Shown piece by piece: positions 53,404 to 62,496 of a DNA stretch of 64,000 nt. Source of the DNA: an uncultured Collinsella sp. (GTDB taxonomy: Bacteria > Actinomycetota > Coriobacteriia > Coriobacteriales > Coriobacteriaceae); NCBI GenBank assembly GCA_900549745.1, contig URPJ01000012.1:1-64000 (forward strand). The letters are read 5' to 3'. Under the pieces are notes generated by a model. That model did not search any database and was not told the origin of the DNA. It saw nothing but the letters and a program-made list of their open reading frames with translations. A program made the position numbers and the translations under genes. The number at the start of each line of letters is the position of its first letter. Within the stretch, counting starts at the first letter, position 1.

Positions 53404-53468
53404 GGGCTTCTGATGGTCGCGGCGTTGGCAAACAAGCGCAAATAGGCGCCAGCGAACGGCCCTCAAAC

Positions 53469-53591
53469 CTAAGTGAGTAGACTATTTTGCAATAGCCAAG
53501 CACAGCCCGCATAGCGAAACATAAAACCGCAGGTAGAACCCTTGCGCAAAAGCGATGTGCTCGCAATATCGCAAAAAGTCTACTCACTTAG
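53469..53591. repeat. 123-base inverted-end element, copy 1
   Basis: The exact 14-base ends CTAAGTGAGTAGAC (left) and its complement (right) frame an interior that also folds imperfectly for about 35 bases from each end, with GCAGGTA near the middle. It matches 63188-63310 in length and aligns without gaps; the ends are nearly invariant and the interior roughly two thirds alike overall. It contains no gene. Placed between trmB and the Ski2-like gene. Confidence 0.85.
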
Positions 53592-53712
53592 CTAGCGACT
53601 ACACTAAACGGCTGGGCAGAACGCCCATTTCCTGCATTTTCTCGCGCGCTGGCACCCCACGCCGCCGCTACGCCATAATAGTTGGCGGACAATCGCGAGA
53701 GAAAGCAACCAT

Positions 53713-56394
53713 ATGGCACAGACCACGACAGATACCGCCGCCAGCACCGTCTCCGGCGCCGGCGCTGCCAGCTCATTCTCGGGCGGCACGGGAACCGAAG
53801 CCGAGTTTGGCTCGCTCGGCGCGCTCTCCCCCACCTGGTGGGAGCCCGAGGACGGCAGTGAGCCCGAACCATGGCTCACGCCCGAGCAAGCCTTCGAACG
53901 CTTCTTTGAATGGACAAGCGATCGCGGCATTGAGCTGTGGGATCACCAAGAAGAGGCCCTCATGGACCTGGCTGCCGGCGATCACGTCATTTTAGGCACA
54001 CCGACCGGATCGGGTAAATCGCTCGTCGCGCTGGGCATGCTCTTTATGGGCATGGCACAGGGCAAGCGTTGCTATTACACGGCCCCTATCAAGGCCTTGG
54101 TCAGCGAAAAGTTCTTCGATCTGGTGCAGGTACTCGGCCGCGATAACGTCGGCATGATCACCGGCGATACGCATATCAATACCAAGGCGCCCGTCATCTG
54201 CTGCACGGCCGAAATCCTTGCCAACGATGCACTGCGCGAGGGCGAGGGCGCCGACGTGGGCTGCGTGGCCATGGACGAGTTCCACTACTTTGCCGACCCC
54301 GACCGCGGCTGGGCCTGGCAGGTGCCGCTGCTCACCCTGCCCCACACGCAGTTTATGCTCATGAGCGCCACGCTCGGCGATGTCACCGCCATCGCCGCCT
54401 CACTCGAGGAACACACCGGCGCTGCTTGCGACTTGGTTGTCGACGCCCCACGCCCCGTGCCGCTGAGCTACGACTACGTGACGACCTCGCTCGAGGGCAC
54501 GGTCGAGCTCGCCATGCGCCGCGGCGAGGCCCCGCTCTATATCGTGCACTTTAGCCAAGATGCCGCCCTTGCGACGGCACAGTCACTCGCCAATTTTGGC
54601 ATCGCCAGCAAGGAGCAGCGCGAGGCCATTAAGGAAGCCGCCAAAGGCACGAGCTTCTCGACGGCCTTTGGCAAGATCCTCAAGCGCTTGCTTGGCTGCG
54701 GCGTCGGCGTGCACCACGCCGGTATGCTGCCGCGCTATCGTCTGCTGGTCGAGCGCTTGGCGCAGCAGGGCCTGCTGCCTGTCATCTGCGGCACCGATAC
54801 GCTCGGCGTCGGCATCAACGTACCCATCCACACCGTGGTCCTCACCGCGCTCACCAAGTTCGATGGCTACAAGATGCGTCGTCTGCGCGCCCGCGAGTTC
54901 CATCAGATTGCCGGTCGCGCCGGCCGTTCGGGCTTCGATACCGAGGGCATGGTCATCGCCGAGGCCCCGGAGCACGAGATCGAGAACGCCAAGCTCATGG
55001 CCAAGGCGGGTGACGACCCCAAGAAGCTCCGCAAGATTAAAAAGAAGAAGGCCCCCGAGGGCTTTGTCACCTGGAACAAGCAGACCTTTGAGCGTCTGAT
55101 TGAGACGCAGCCCGAGACGCTCAAGCCGCGCCTGCGCATCACGCACTCCATGGTGATTAGCGTGGTCGAGCAGGGCGGCGACGCCCGTGCCCGCGTACAC
55201 GACCTCATCGAGACGAGCCTGCAGACCCCCGAGGAAAAGGCCAAGCTCGAGGTTCGCGCCGATGAAATCTTCGCCACACTCATCGATTCCGGCGTCGTCG
55301 TTCGCACCGAGGTGCCGCCCGCACCCGACGCCCCGACTGACGCCGCACCAGACATTGACTATGCACTGACGGTCGATCTGCCCGAGGACTTTGCGCTCGA
55401 TCAGCCGCTCTCGCCGTTCTTGCTTGCCGCGTTGGAGCTGCTCGATCCCGAGAGCGAGACCTATACCATGGATCTGATCTCGATGGTCGAGGCAACGCTC
55501 GAGGACCCCAAGCAGGTGCTGCGCGCACAGGAGCGCGCTGCGCGCGACCGCGCGATGGCCGAAATGAAGGCTGACGGCGTCGAGTATGAGGAGCGCTTGG
55601 AGCGCATTCAAGACGTCACGTACGAAAAGCCGCTCGAGGATTTGCTCGACGCCGCCTTTGACAAGTACTGCCAGGAAGTGCCCTGGGCAAACGACTATCA
55701 GCTCTCTCCCAAGAGCGTCCTGCGCGATATGCTGGAAAGCGCGAGCGATTTTAAGGGCTACATTCAAAAGCTCGGCATCGCCCGCTCCGAGGGCATTCTG
55801 CTGCGCTACCTAGCCGAGGCCTACCGTTCACTCGACCGCACCGTGCCCATCGAGAAGCGCGACGAGCGCCTGCGCGACATTATCTCGTGGCTGGGCTTTG
55901 TGGTGCGCTCGGTGGACTCGAGCCTGGTGGACGAGTGGGAGAACGCCGGCAACCCGGCAGCCCTCGACGCCGCGCCGCCGCAGGGCATCGACGAGGTCGT
56001 GGCGGACCGCCGCGGCTGCACGCTGTTGGTGCGCAACGCGCTCTTCCGCCGCGTGACCCTTGCCGCTCGCGAGCACGTTCGCGACCTGGGCGAGCTCGAC
56101 GACGACTGGGGCATGAGCGAGATCCGCTGGCAAAAAGCACTCGACGCTTACCACGAGCAGCACGAGGAAATCCTCACCGACGGAGATGCCCGCAGCGCCG
56201 CGATGTTTTCCATTGACGAGTCCGACGAGAAGACCGCGCACGTATGGCACGTGCACCAGATCTTTGCCGACGAGGATGGCGACCACGACTTTGGCATCAT
56301 GGGCGATGTCGATCTGGACGCCACGCAAGACGGCGGCGAGGTCATCTTCAAAAACTACCGCGTCGGCTTTATCGAGGACCTGCTCGAGGACTAG
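53713..56394 (+). CDS. Ski2-like DEAD/DEAH RNA helicase
   Basis: An 893-residue SF2 helicase. Walker A GTPTGSGKS (about residue 96), MDEFHYFADP (DEFH variant), LMSATLGD, VHHAGMLPRYR, TDTLGVGIN and QIAGRAGRSGF. The 400-residue C-terminal extension corresponds to the DUF3516 type found in actinobacterial Ski2-like helicases. It probably unwinds structured RNA for decay or ribosome work; the client is unknown. The N-terminus before the helicase is low-complexity. It ends at a strong terminator. Confidence 0.9.
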   Translation: MAQTTTDTAASTVSGAGAASSFSGGTGTEAEFGSLGALSPTWWEPEDGSEPEPWLTPEQAFERFFEWTSDRGIELWDHQEEALMDLAAGDHVILGTPTGSGKSLVALGMLFMGMAQGKRCYYTAPIKALVSEKFFDLVQVLGRDNVGMITGDTHINTKAPVICCTAEILANDALREGEGADVGCVAMDEFHYFADPDRGWAWQVPLLTLPHTQFMLMSATLGDVTAIAASLEEHTGAACDLVVDAPRPVPLSYDYVTTSLEGTVELAMRRGEAPLYIVHFSQDAALATAQSLANFGIASKEQREAIKEAAKGTSFSTAFGKILKRLLGCGVGVHHAGMLPRYRLLVERLAQQGLLPVICGTDTLGVGINVPIHTVVLTALTKFDGYKMRRLRAREFHQIAGRAGRSGFDTEGMVIAEAPEHEIENAKLMAKAGDDPKKLRKIKKKKAPEGFVTWNKQTFERLIETQPETLKPRLRITHSMVISVVEQGGDARARVHDLIETSLQTPEEKAKLEVRADEIFATLIDSGVVVRTEVPPAPDAPTDAAPDIDYALTVDLPEDFALDQPLSPFLLAALELLDPESETYTMDLISMVEATLEDPKQVLRAQERAARDRAMAEMKADGVEYEERLERIQDVTYEKPLEDLLDAAFDKYCQEVPWANDYQLSPKSVLRDMLESASDFKGYIQKLGIARSEGILLRYLAEAYRSLDRTVPIEKRDERLRDIISWLGFVVRSVDSSLVDEWENAGNPAALDAAPPQGIDEVVADRRGCTLLVRNALFRRVTLAAREHVRDLGELDDDWGMSEIRWQKALDAYHEQHEEILTDGDARSAAMFSIDESDEKTAHVWHVHQIFADEDGDHDFGIMGDVDLDATQDGGEVIFKNYRVGFIEDLLED

Positions 56395-56416
56395 CCGAAC
56401 ATACTGGAACGAAACG

Positions 56417-56457
56417 AAGCGGGGTCGCTGGCAACATCGCCAGCGGCCCCGCTTTTT
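56417..56457 (+). terminator. Terminator of the Ski2-like gene
   Basis: AAGCGGGG-(T)-CGCTGGC against GCCAGCG-G-CCCCGCTT around AACATC, followed by TTTGC. Strong stem between convergent genes. Confidence 0.88.
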
Positions 56458-56474
56458 GCGCGATACGCTATCCC

Positions 56475-58232
56475 CTACTCGGTATCCTCGACCTCATACG
56501 AATCCGCCTCGGCTGGCTCATCGTTTGTCTCTGTCGCAGCCCCGCGCGCCTCGTCAAACGCGGCCTTCATGGTCTTGTTGCCCCACGTGAGCTTGCGAAT
56601 GGTAAGATCGTCGGCCTTCTTGTTGGCTAGGCGCAGATTGTTCTCGGAGGACAGCAACGCCTCCTTGGTTTTCTGCAGATGGCTAATCGTCTTGTCGATC
56701 TCATCAATCGCCGTTTGGAACTTGCGGCTCGCGATCTCGTAGTTGCGACCGAAATCATTCTTGAACTTTTCCATCTTGGCTTCGAAGTTCGTGACGTCGA
56801 TATTCTGCTGTTTGTACTCCGCCAGTTCCTGCTTATAGCGCAGCGAACCCATGGCGGCGTTGCGAAGAAGCGTGATCATGGGAATAAAGAACTGTGGGCG
56901 AATCACGTACATCTTCTCGTAGCGATAGCTCACGTCCACGATGCCGGCGTTGTAAAGCTCGCTCTCGGGTTCGAGCAACGTGCAGAGCACCGCGTACTCG
57001 CAGCCCTTTTGGCGGCGATCGTGGTCGAGTTTCTTAAAGAAGTCCTCGTTCTTGTGCTTGGTCGCGGTCTCATCGTTCTCGTTTTTCATCTCGAACATAA
57101 TCGAAATGACCTCGTTACCGCTTGCGTCGCACTCGCGGAAGATAAAGTCGCCCTTGGTGCCCTCGGACGCATCGTTATCCTTCTCGAAGTACGCGTTGGG
57201 AAACGCCGTCATGCGCAGGCGATTGAACTCGGTCTCGCAGTGCTGCTCGAGCGACTCGCCCACCATCTTGGTGGACAGGCGTACCTTCATGTCCTTAAGA
57301 CGCTCAATCTCTTCGTCCTTGTAGCGAATCAGGTCATCGCTCGCGCGCTTGGCCTGCGCGAGCTCGAGCTCATGCGCCGCCTTGACCTGTTCCTCGCGAG
57401 AATCGCGCACCGCCAGCTCGCTCGTCAGCTTGGCACGTGCCTCATCGCGCTCTCGTTCCGCCGCGGCGACCGCCTTCGACAGCTCCATTTTTGCAGAAAG
57501 TTCTTGCTCACGAAGCTGTGCACGAAGGCCCTCGGCCTCGCGCTCGGACTGAGTCTTAGCATTCGAGAACTTCTCACGCACTTCTGTCTGGTAATCGGAA
57601 AGCTTACGATTCGCTTCGTTTTGCGCAGCCTCGAGCTTACGCTGCGCCTCGGCCGCAGCAGTTGCGAGTGCCATTTCTTGAGCCTTATCTGCGGCGGCAA
57701 GCTTTGCCTGCAACTCCGCAATCTGAGCATCGCGCGCGGCGAGGTCATTTTGAGTCGCATTGCGTACCGCGGCTTCGGCAAGCTTTGCTTCGTCATCTTT
57801 GCGCCCAAGCTGCGCACGCAGGCTATCGATCTCGCGCTGCAGCTCGGCATTCTCCTTTTGAGCATCGGCACGGGCCTCAACCGCCGCGCGCTGGCTTGCA
57901 CTCTCGCGCTCTGCGGCAGCGCCCTCAAGCTTGGCACGCAGCTCGGCAAGCTCGGCATCGCGCTTGGCGACTTCTTGTGCCAGCTGCTGAGCTGCAGCGT
58001 TCTTCTGCTCGACAAGCTGAGCGTTGCGCTGAGACTCTGCCTTTTGCAAGGCAGCCGTCGAACGCGAGCGCTCAAGCTCCAGCGCCTGCTCGCCCTCGCG
58101 CTGGACTGCCTTCACACGCTCGTCCAGGTCGCGCGAAAACTCGGCATCGCGTACTTGCTTGACGATATCCGCATAGCCGGACGCATCGACCTTAAAAACT
58201 TCGCCGCAATGCGGGCACTTAATCTCGTTCAT
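56475..58232 (-). CDS. DUF2130 coiled-coil protein
   Basis: A 585-residue cytoplasmic protein. A zinc-knuckle CPHCGEVF at the start is followed by a very long charged coiled coil (about residues 25-330, heptad-rich, many Glu/Ala/Gln) and then the DUF2130 domain (KGDFIFRECDASGNEVISIMFEMKNEND, residues about 375-), which has a nuclease-like fold by family description, with an E-x-K core (FEMKNE). The acidic C-terminus ends it. Function unknown; DUF2130 proteins have been linked to nucleic acid metabolism by context only. The ATG at 58232 follows GGAG. Confidence 0.87.
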   Translation of the reverse strand: MNEIKCPHCGEVFKVDASGYADIVKQVRDAEFSRDLDERVKAVQREGEQALELERSRSTAALQKAESQRNAQLVEQKNAAAQQLAQEVAKRDAELAELRAKLEGAAAERESASQRAAVEARADAQKENAELQREIDSLRAQLGRKDDEAKLAEAAVRNATQNDLAARDAQIAELQAKLAAADKAQEMALATAAAEAQRKLEAAQNEANRKLSDYQTEVREKFSNAKTQSEREAEGLRAQLREQELSAKMELSKAVAAAERERDEARAKLTSELAVRDSREEQVKAAHELELAQAKRASDDLIRYKDEEIERLKDMKVRLSTKMVGESLEQHCETEFNRLRMTAFPNAYFEKDNDASEGTKGDFIFRECDASGNEVISIMFEMKNENDETATKHKNEDFFKKLDHDRRQKGCEYAVLCTLLEPESELYNAGIVDVSYRYEKMYVIRPQFFIPMITLLRNAAMGSLRYKQELAEYKQQNIDVTNFEAKMEKFKNDFGRNYEIASRKFQTAIDEIDKTISHLQKTKEALLSSENNLRLANKKADDLTIRKLTWGNKTMKAAFDEARGAATETNDEPAEADSYEVEDTE

Positions 58233-58290
58233 AGCAGCTCCTCGATGGACGCAAATTTCGACCGCCTACACTCTACCGCGCCGCACGGAC

Positions 58291-58325
58291 AAAAAAGGCG
58301 CCGCTGCCATAATGGCAACGGCGCC
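58291..58325 (-). terminator. Terminator of the metallophosphoesterase gene
   Basis: GGCGCCGTTGCCAT against ATGGCAGCGGCGCC (one wobble) ending in TTTTTTG on the minus strand. Its first six bases, GGCGCC, are shared with the arm of the hairpin at 58320-58372. Confidence 0.85.
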
Positions 58326-58372
58326 AGAGCCACCACAAAGGTGCCTGTCCCCTTTGTGGTGGCTCTGGCGCC
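58320..58372. repeat. Perfect 22-base-arm hairpin with CCTGTCCC core
   Basis: Arms at 58320-58341 and 58351-58372 pair without error around a nine-base loop TGCCTGTCC. The right arm directly abuts the stop codon of the phosphoesterase (58373). On the minus strand it precedes the true terminator. The core CCTGTCCC also occurs in 44214-44250. Confidence 0.85.
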
Positions 58373-58918
58373 CTATAACCCAAAGAAGCTAAGAATCTGA
58401 TCACGGCTTACGGGCTTGTACTCGTTGGCATCGAGACCGACATCGTAGCGAAAGATAGGGCGCTCGCGATCGCGGTTGCGCACGTTGGCGCGGTCTCCCC
58501 TGCTGTGGATATGCCCGTGCAGCATGACGGCGCCACGCGCCTTGCCGTTCCAGCTGAGCATGGGGTAGTGGCTCATAACCAGACGATGGCCCTTGGCATA
58601 GCCGGGAGCAATCTCCAGGTAATCGCGCACGTCTTCCCAAATCTGCGGTACGTCGGAATCTTCCCAGTCGCCGTCATGGTTACCGCGGATGAGCGTCACG
58701 TTCTGGCATTCGATACGCTCGCGCAGGCGCACCGCCTCCGCCAGGGGCAAACGATAGGTAAAGTCTCCCAAGATATAGAGACGGTCGTCCGCCGCCACGC
58801 ACTCATTGACGGCATCGATGACCTTGCGGTTCATCTCCTCGACCGAATCAAACGGCCGATCCATGTCGTGCAAGATATTCGTATCGCCCAGGTGCAGGTC
58901 GGCGGTAAACCACATCAT
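58373..58918 (-). CDS. Metallophosphoesterase
   Basis: A 181-residue calcineurin-like phosphoesterase with every metal motif in order: DLHLGD, LGDFTYR, RGNHDGDW, MSHYPML and HGHIHSRGD. Such small enzymes act on phosphodiesters or nucleotides; the substrate is not known. The gene ends exactly at the 22-base hairpin. The ATG pair at the start gives 58918 as first. It lies downstream (in minus sense) of the small-protein/HIRAN unit. Confidence 0.88.
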   Translation of the reverse strand: MMWFTADLHLGDTNILHDMDRPFDSVEEMNRKVIDAVNECVAADDRLYILGDFTYRLPLAEAVRLRERIECQNVTLIRGNHDGDWEDSDVPQIWEDVRDYLEIAPGYAKGHRLVMSHYPMLSWNGKARGAVMLHGHIHSRGDRANVRNRDRERPIFRYDVGLDANEYKPVSRDQILSFFGL

Positions 58919-58984
58919 CGTCTATGCCCTCATTTCGCAACGCGTTCAACTCGTGCTAAGTATACAGACGCAGCGATGCGGCGG

Positions 58985-59164
58985 TTAGCCAAAGAGCCCG
59001 CCAAACAGTCCACGGCGGCGCTTGCCTTTCTTTTTCGAAGCGTCACCCTGAGTTTTCTTGTCCTGCCGCATCTTACGGTCCTGTTCCAGCTCATCGTCAT
59101 CGAGTAGCACATCCCACTCAAACGGATCATCTGCCAGATCAAACAGGTCATCGTCATCAAACAT
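58985..59164 (-). CDS. Small acidic-basic protein
   Basis: A 59-residue hydrophilic protein: acidic first half (MFDDDDLFDLADDPFEWDVL, DDDEL) and basic second half (KKKGKRRRGLFGGLFG). GGAGG lies five bases before the ATG at 59164; a second ATG at 59176 lacks good spacing. It lies 18 bases after the HIRAN gene, so they likely form one unit. No family recognised; it resembles short nucleic-acid or phosphopeptide-binding tails, which is only a description. Confidence 0.7.
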   Translation of the reverse strand: MFDDDDLFDLADDPFEWDVLLDDDELEQDRKMRQDKKTQGDASKKKGKRRRGLFGGLFG

Positions 59165-59182
59165 GGCAGCCTCCATTGCCGA

Positions 59183-59509
59183 CTAGCGAGCATCCGCCAC
59201 ATAGAGCCCAACGCGTACCTGATGCCACGGACTGCGCTCGGGGGCAACCTGTTGCACACGGGCCTCAAATACGTCCTCGTGGCCGTAATACATCATCAAG
59301 GACAGTGGGCCGACCTCGTTTCCCGGAACGTAGCCAAGTTTGGTCTTGCCATAGTAGATCGCAACTGCCTCGGGGTCATGGGGATTATCGCGCTCGGCAC
59401 ACAGCGTCAGTTTATCGCCCGCTTTAAGATCGCCTAGGACCAAAGCGCCATCGGCATACTGAAATCCTGCAATGTGAAATGACAGAAGAACACGTGAAGG
59501 CTCGTACAT
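59183..59509 (-). CDS. HIRAN domain protein
   Basis: A 108-residue protein made of one HIRAN domain: SFHIAGFQYADGA, KAGDKLTLCAERDNPHDPEAVAIYYG and KLGYVPGNEVGPLS. HIRAN domains bind single-stranded DNA ends or damaged DNA and are usually fused to helicases; here the domain stands alone. GGGGAG precedes the ATG. Its role with the 59-residue neighbour is unknown. Confidence 0.85.
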   Translation of the reverse strand: MYEPSRVLLSFHIAGFQYADGALVLGDLKAGDKLTLCAERDNPHDPEAVAIYYGKTKLGYVPGNEVGPLSLMMYYGHEDVFEARVQQVAPERSPWHQVRVGLYVADAR

Positions 59510-59631
59510 AGCAACTCCCCTAACGGCCAGATAAACCGGCGCTTAACCTTATTGAGAAGTCTACGAACTCGTGCGGACACAAATTCATCCTGCCTGCGCC
59601 TTTCGACCGTTTGTCGCTACGCCATCTGATT

Positions 59632-61011
59632 CTAATGCACAAACATGCGCACGAATTTGTGCTTCCAGCTTGCGTAGGGCGCATACCGAAACGGCACGTC
59701 CAGCCACGTTGCCTTGTTCACGACGCTCTTCTTGTGGCTAAACGTATCGAAACTCTCGCGGCCATGGTACTGCCCCATACCGCTCGCTCCCATGCCGCCA
59801 AAGCCCATATGGCTCGTAGCCAGATGCATGATGGTGTCGTTAACGCAGCCGCCGCCAAAGGGCACGTAGCGCACAAAGCGCTGCTGAACCGCGCGATCCT
59901 GACTAAAGATATACAGGGCCAGTGGCGTCGGACGATCCGTAATAAACGTCTCGGCCTCGTCTAGGCTCTCAAACGTCAGCACCGGCAAGATGGGACCGAA
60001 GATCTCCTCCTGCATCACGGCGTCATCGGGGGTCACGTCGTCCAAAATCGTCGGCTCGATCTTGAGCGAAGTCTCGCGCGCGGCACCTCCAAGCACGACC
60101 TTATCGGGATCGATCAGCCCGCGCACGCGCGCAAAATGCTTGACGTTGACGATATGCCCGTAATTCTCATTGTCGAGTGGATGTTCGCCAAACATGCGGC
60201 GGGCCTCCTCCTTGATGAGGCCCAACAGCTCATCGTGCACGCGCGCATCGACCAGCAGGTAGTCGGGCGCCACGCAGGTCTGCCCCACGTTGAGCCATTT
60301 ACCAAAGGCGATGCGCCGTGCCGCGACCTTCAAGTTTGCCGTCGCATCCACGATGCAGGAACTCTTTCCGCCCAGCTCAAGCGTCACGGGCGTAAGGTTT
60401 TTACTTGCGCGCTCCATAACGAGTTTGCCGACCGGAACGCTACCGGTAAAGAAGATCTTGTCCCAGCACTCGTCGAGCAGCGCTTCATTTTCGGCGCGAC
60501 CGCCCTCGACAACCGTCACCAGGCACGGATCAAATGCCTCTTCACAGATTTGCTTGAGCACCGCGCTCGATGCCGGAGCATAGGCGCTCGGCTTGATGAC
60601 CACGGTATTGCCCGCGGCAAGGGCGCCGGCGAGCGGCTCAAGTGTTAGCAAAAACGGGTAGTTCCACGGAGCCATGATGAGCGTGACACCATAGGGCACG
60701 GCTTGCGTTTTGCACACGCTCACGGCGTTGGCAAGGTCACACGGACGCAGGCGCGGACGACTCCATCGAGCCACATGCGCAATCTGATGACGAATCTCGG
60801 AAAGCGACGTGCCGATCTCGCACATATATGCCTCGTCATGCGACTTTCCCAAATCGGTCTTGAGCGCATGGGCGATATCGGCCTCATGCGCCCGCACCGC
60901 CTCGCGCAGACGCACGAGAGCGCGACGTCGAGCATCAACATCAAACGTGGCGTGCGTCTTAAAGTAGGCGCGCTGATCGCCGACGATGCGCGCAATTTCC
61001 TCGGTGTTCAT
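59632..61011 (-). CDS. Aldehyde dehydrogenase
   Basis: A 459-residue NAD(P)-dependent aldehyde dehydrogenase (class 3-like). The Glu motif is in VTLELGGKSS, the catalytic Cys in NVGQTCVAPDYLL, the cofactor loop in FTGSVPVGKL and APWNYPFLLTLEP. It is second gene of a unit with the iron-containing alcohol dehydrogenase: AGGAGG is placed over the ADH stop (61020-61022). It would take the aldehyde made by the ADH (or reverse) to acid. The C-terminal GGMGASGMGQYHG is typical. Confidence 0.92.
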   Translation of the reverse strand: MNTEEIARIVGDQRAYFKTHATFDVDARRRALVRLREAVRAHEADIAHALKTDLGKSHDEAYMCEIGTSLSEIRHQIAHVARWSRPRLRPCDLANAVSVCKTQAVPYGVTLIMAPWNYPFLLTLEPLAGALAAGNTVVIKPSAYAPASSAVLKQICEEAFDPCLVTVVEGGRAENEALLDECWDKIFFTGSVPVGKLVMERASKNLTPVTLELGGKSSCIVDATANLKVAARRIAFGKWLNVGQTCVAPDYLLVDARVHDELLGLIKEEARRMFGEHPLDNENYGHIVNVKHFARVRGLIDPDKVVLGGAARETSLKIEPTILDDVTPDDAVMQEEIFGPILPVLTFESLDEAETFITDRPTPLALYIFSQDRAVQQRFVRYVPFGGGCVNDTIMHLATSHMGFGGMGASGMGQYHGRESFDTFSHKKSVVNKATWLDVPFRYAPYASWKHKFVRMFVH

Positions 61012-61019
61012 GGACCCTC

Positions 61020-62240
61020 CTAGTTCTCGTCCTCAAACATACCACCTGCAACAACTTCGTACATGTGCTCGAGCTCCAGGCGGTCCATTAAAAGAGGAAC
61101 GGGGTACAGGGGATTGGCCTCGGCATCGGCATGCGCCGCCATCTCGGGAATGTCGGAGCGGCGAATGCCCGTCACATATTTGGGAATGTCCAAGGTGGCA
61201 TTCATGCGATCGATCCAATCGATAAAGGCCTCGGCCGCCAGGCTATCCTGAGCGTTAGCCGGCGCAATGCCCGCCATGCGAGCAAGATCGGCAAGCTTGG
61301 GGGCGGCGGCGTCACCATAAGCGCGAAGCATGTGCGGCAGGATGATCGCGTTGGCCAAACCGTGCGGAATTCCGTATCGGCCGCCCAGACTGTGCGCAAT
61401 GGCATGCACATATCCGACATAGGAGCGGGTAAACGCAACGCCCGCCTTATACGCCGCCGAAAGCATATTGCGACGAGCGCGCATGTCGTCACCATGCTCA
61501 TAGGCCTCGAGCAAATTGTCGTGGATAAGCTGCACCGCCTGTCGCGCCATCTTACGCGTATAGGACGTGGTGCTTCGCCCGATAAAGGCCTCAACGGCAT
61601 GCGTCAGGGCGTCCATGCCCGTCTGCCCCGTAATGGAAGCGGGCAAGCCGCACGTAAACTCGGGGTCGTGCACCGCAAAGCGCGGGATGAGCACAAAGTC
61701 GTTAATAGGGTATTTGTAGTGCGTCTCGTCATCGGTAATTACCGCCGCAAGCGTGACTTCGCTTCCTGTACCGGCGGTAGTGGGAACGGCGATGAGCAGC
61801 GGCAGGCGACGATGAATCCGCAGCAGGCCGCGCATCTTGTTGATGGGCTTGTTTGGCTGCGCAATGCGTGCGCCCACGCCCTTGGCGCAGTCCATGGCTG
61901 ATCCTCCGCCAAAGCCGATAATGGCCCGGCAGGCACTCTCTCGATACAGGGACGCCGCTTCCTCCACGTTTGAAACCGTGGGGTTTGCACGCGTTTCGGC
62001 ATAGACCGTAACGCCAATCCCCCTGGATGCGAGCGCCGCCTCGAGCGGTGCCGTGAGCCCCAGACGGGCAATGCCGGGATCCGTCACGATAAGGACCTTC
62101 TGGATCGAGCGCTTTTGAAGCACCGCGGGCACATCCTCGGCATGCTCTAAAATGCGCGGCTCGGTATAGGGCAGGATCGGCAATGCAATGCGAAAAACCG
62201 TCTGATATGTTCGGCACCAGGCACGACGGGCTAGATGCAT
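61020..62240 (-). CDS. Iron-containing alcohol dehydrogenase
   Basis: A 406-residue type III alcohol dehydrogenase. Metal His motif HAVEAFIG... and HAIAHSLGGRYGIPHGLANAI, with GFGGGSAMDCAKG and PTTAGTGSEVT for NAD binding. Substrate is likely a primary alcohol or aldehyde. The frame extends to 62321, but the ATG at 62240 has GAAGGAG. It is first in an operon with the aldehyde dehydrogenase and lies behind a pair of 16-base palindromes. Confidence 0.92.
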   Translation of the reverse strand: MHLARRAWCRTYQTVFRIALPILPYTEPRILEHAEDVPAVLQKRSIQKVLIVTDPGIARLGLTAPLEAALASRGIGVTVYAETRANPTVSNVEEAASLYRESACRAIIGFGGGSAMDCAKGVGARIAQPNKPINKMRGLLRIHRRLPLLIAVPTTAGTGSEVTLAAVITDDETHYKYPINDFVLIPRFAVHDPEFTCGLPASITGQTGMDALTHAVEAFIGRSTTSYTRKMARQAVQLIHDNLLEAYEHGDDMRARRNMLSAAYKAGVAFTRSYVGYVHAIAHSLGGRYGIPHGLANAIILPHMLRAYGDAAAPKLADLARMAGIAPANAQDSLAAEAFIDWIDRMNATLDIPKYVTGIRRSDIPEMAAHADAEANPLYPVPLLMDRLELEHMYEVVAGGMFEDEN

Positions 62241-62258
62241 AAAGGAAACTCCTTCATT

Positions 62259-62338
62259 TGTTGATAGGTCAACATTTGCTCGCCCGATTGTACTCAGCAA
62301 AGATCGCAGACGGCCTCCCAATCGTTAATCAATCAACA
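62259..62338 (-). promoter_or_regulatory. Two matching palindromes before the ADH-ALDH operon
   Basis: TGTTGA-TAGG-TCAACA (62259-62274) is an exact inverted repeat, and TGTTGATTGATTAACG (62338-62323, minus strand) has the same half TGTTGA and spacing. They lie 49 bases apart in the promoter region of the operon, so a dimeric regulator probably binds both. Confidence 0.55.
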
Positions 62339-62496
62339 TCTTCATATCTCGAAATTATTTTATTAAAAATCATTCCTAATAGGCTTCACATTTGGTTGCA
62401 TTTATGGATAATAGAACTCGTCAAGACGCACGTCCGGAGAGGGCCCTTACGGGACCGGACGAGCGCACAATCGCCATCGATCGAAAGGATCGAATC

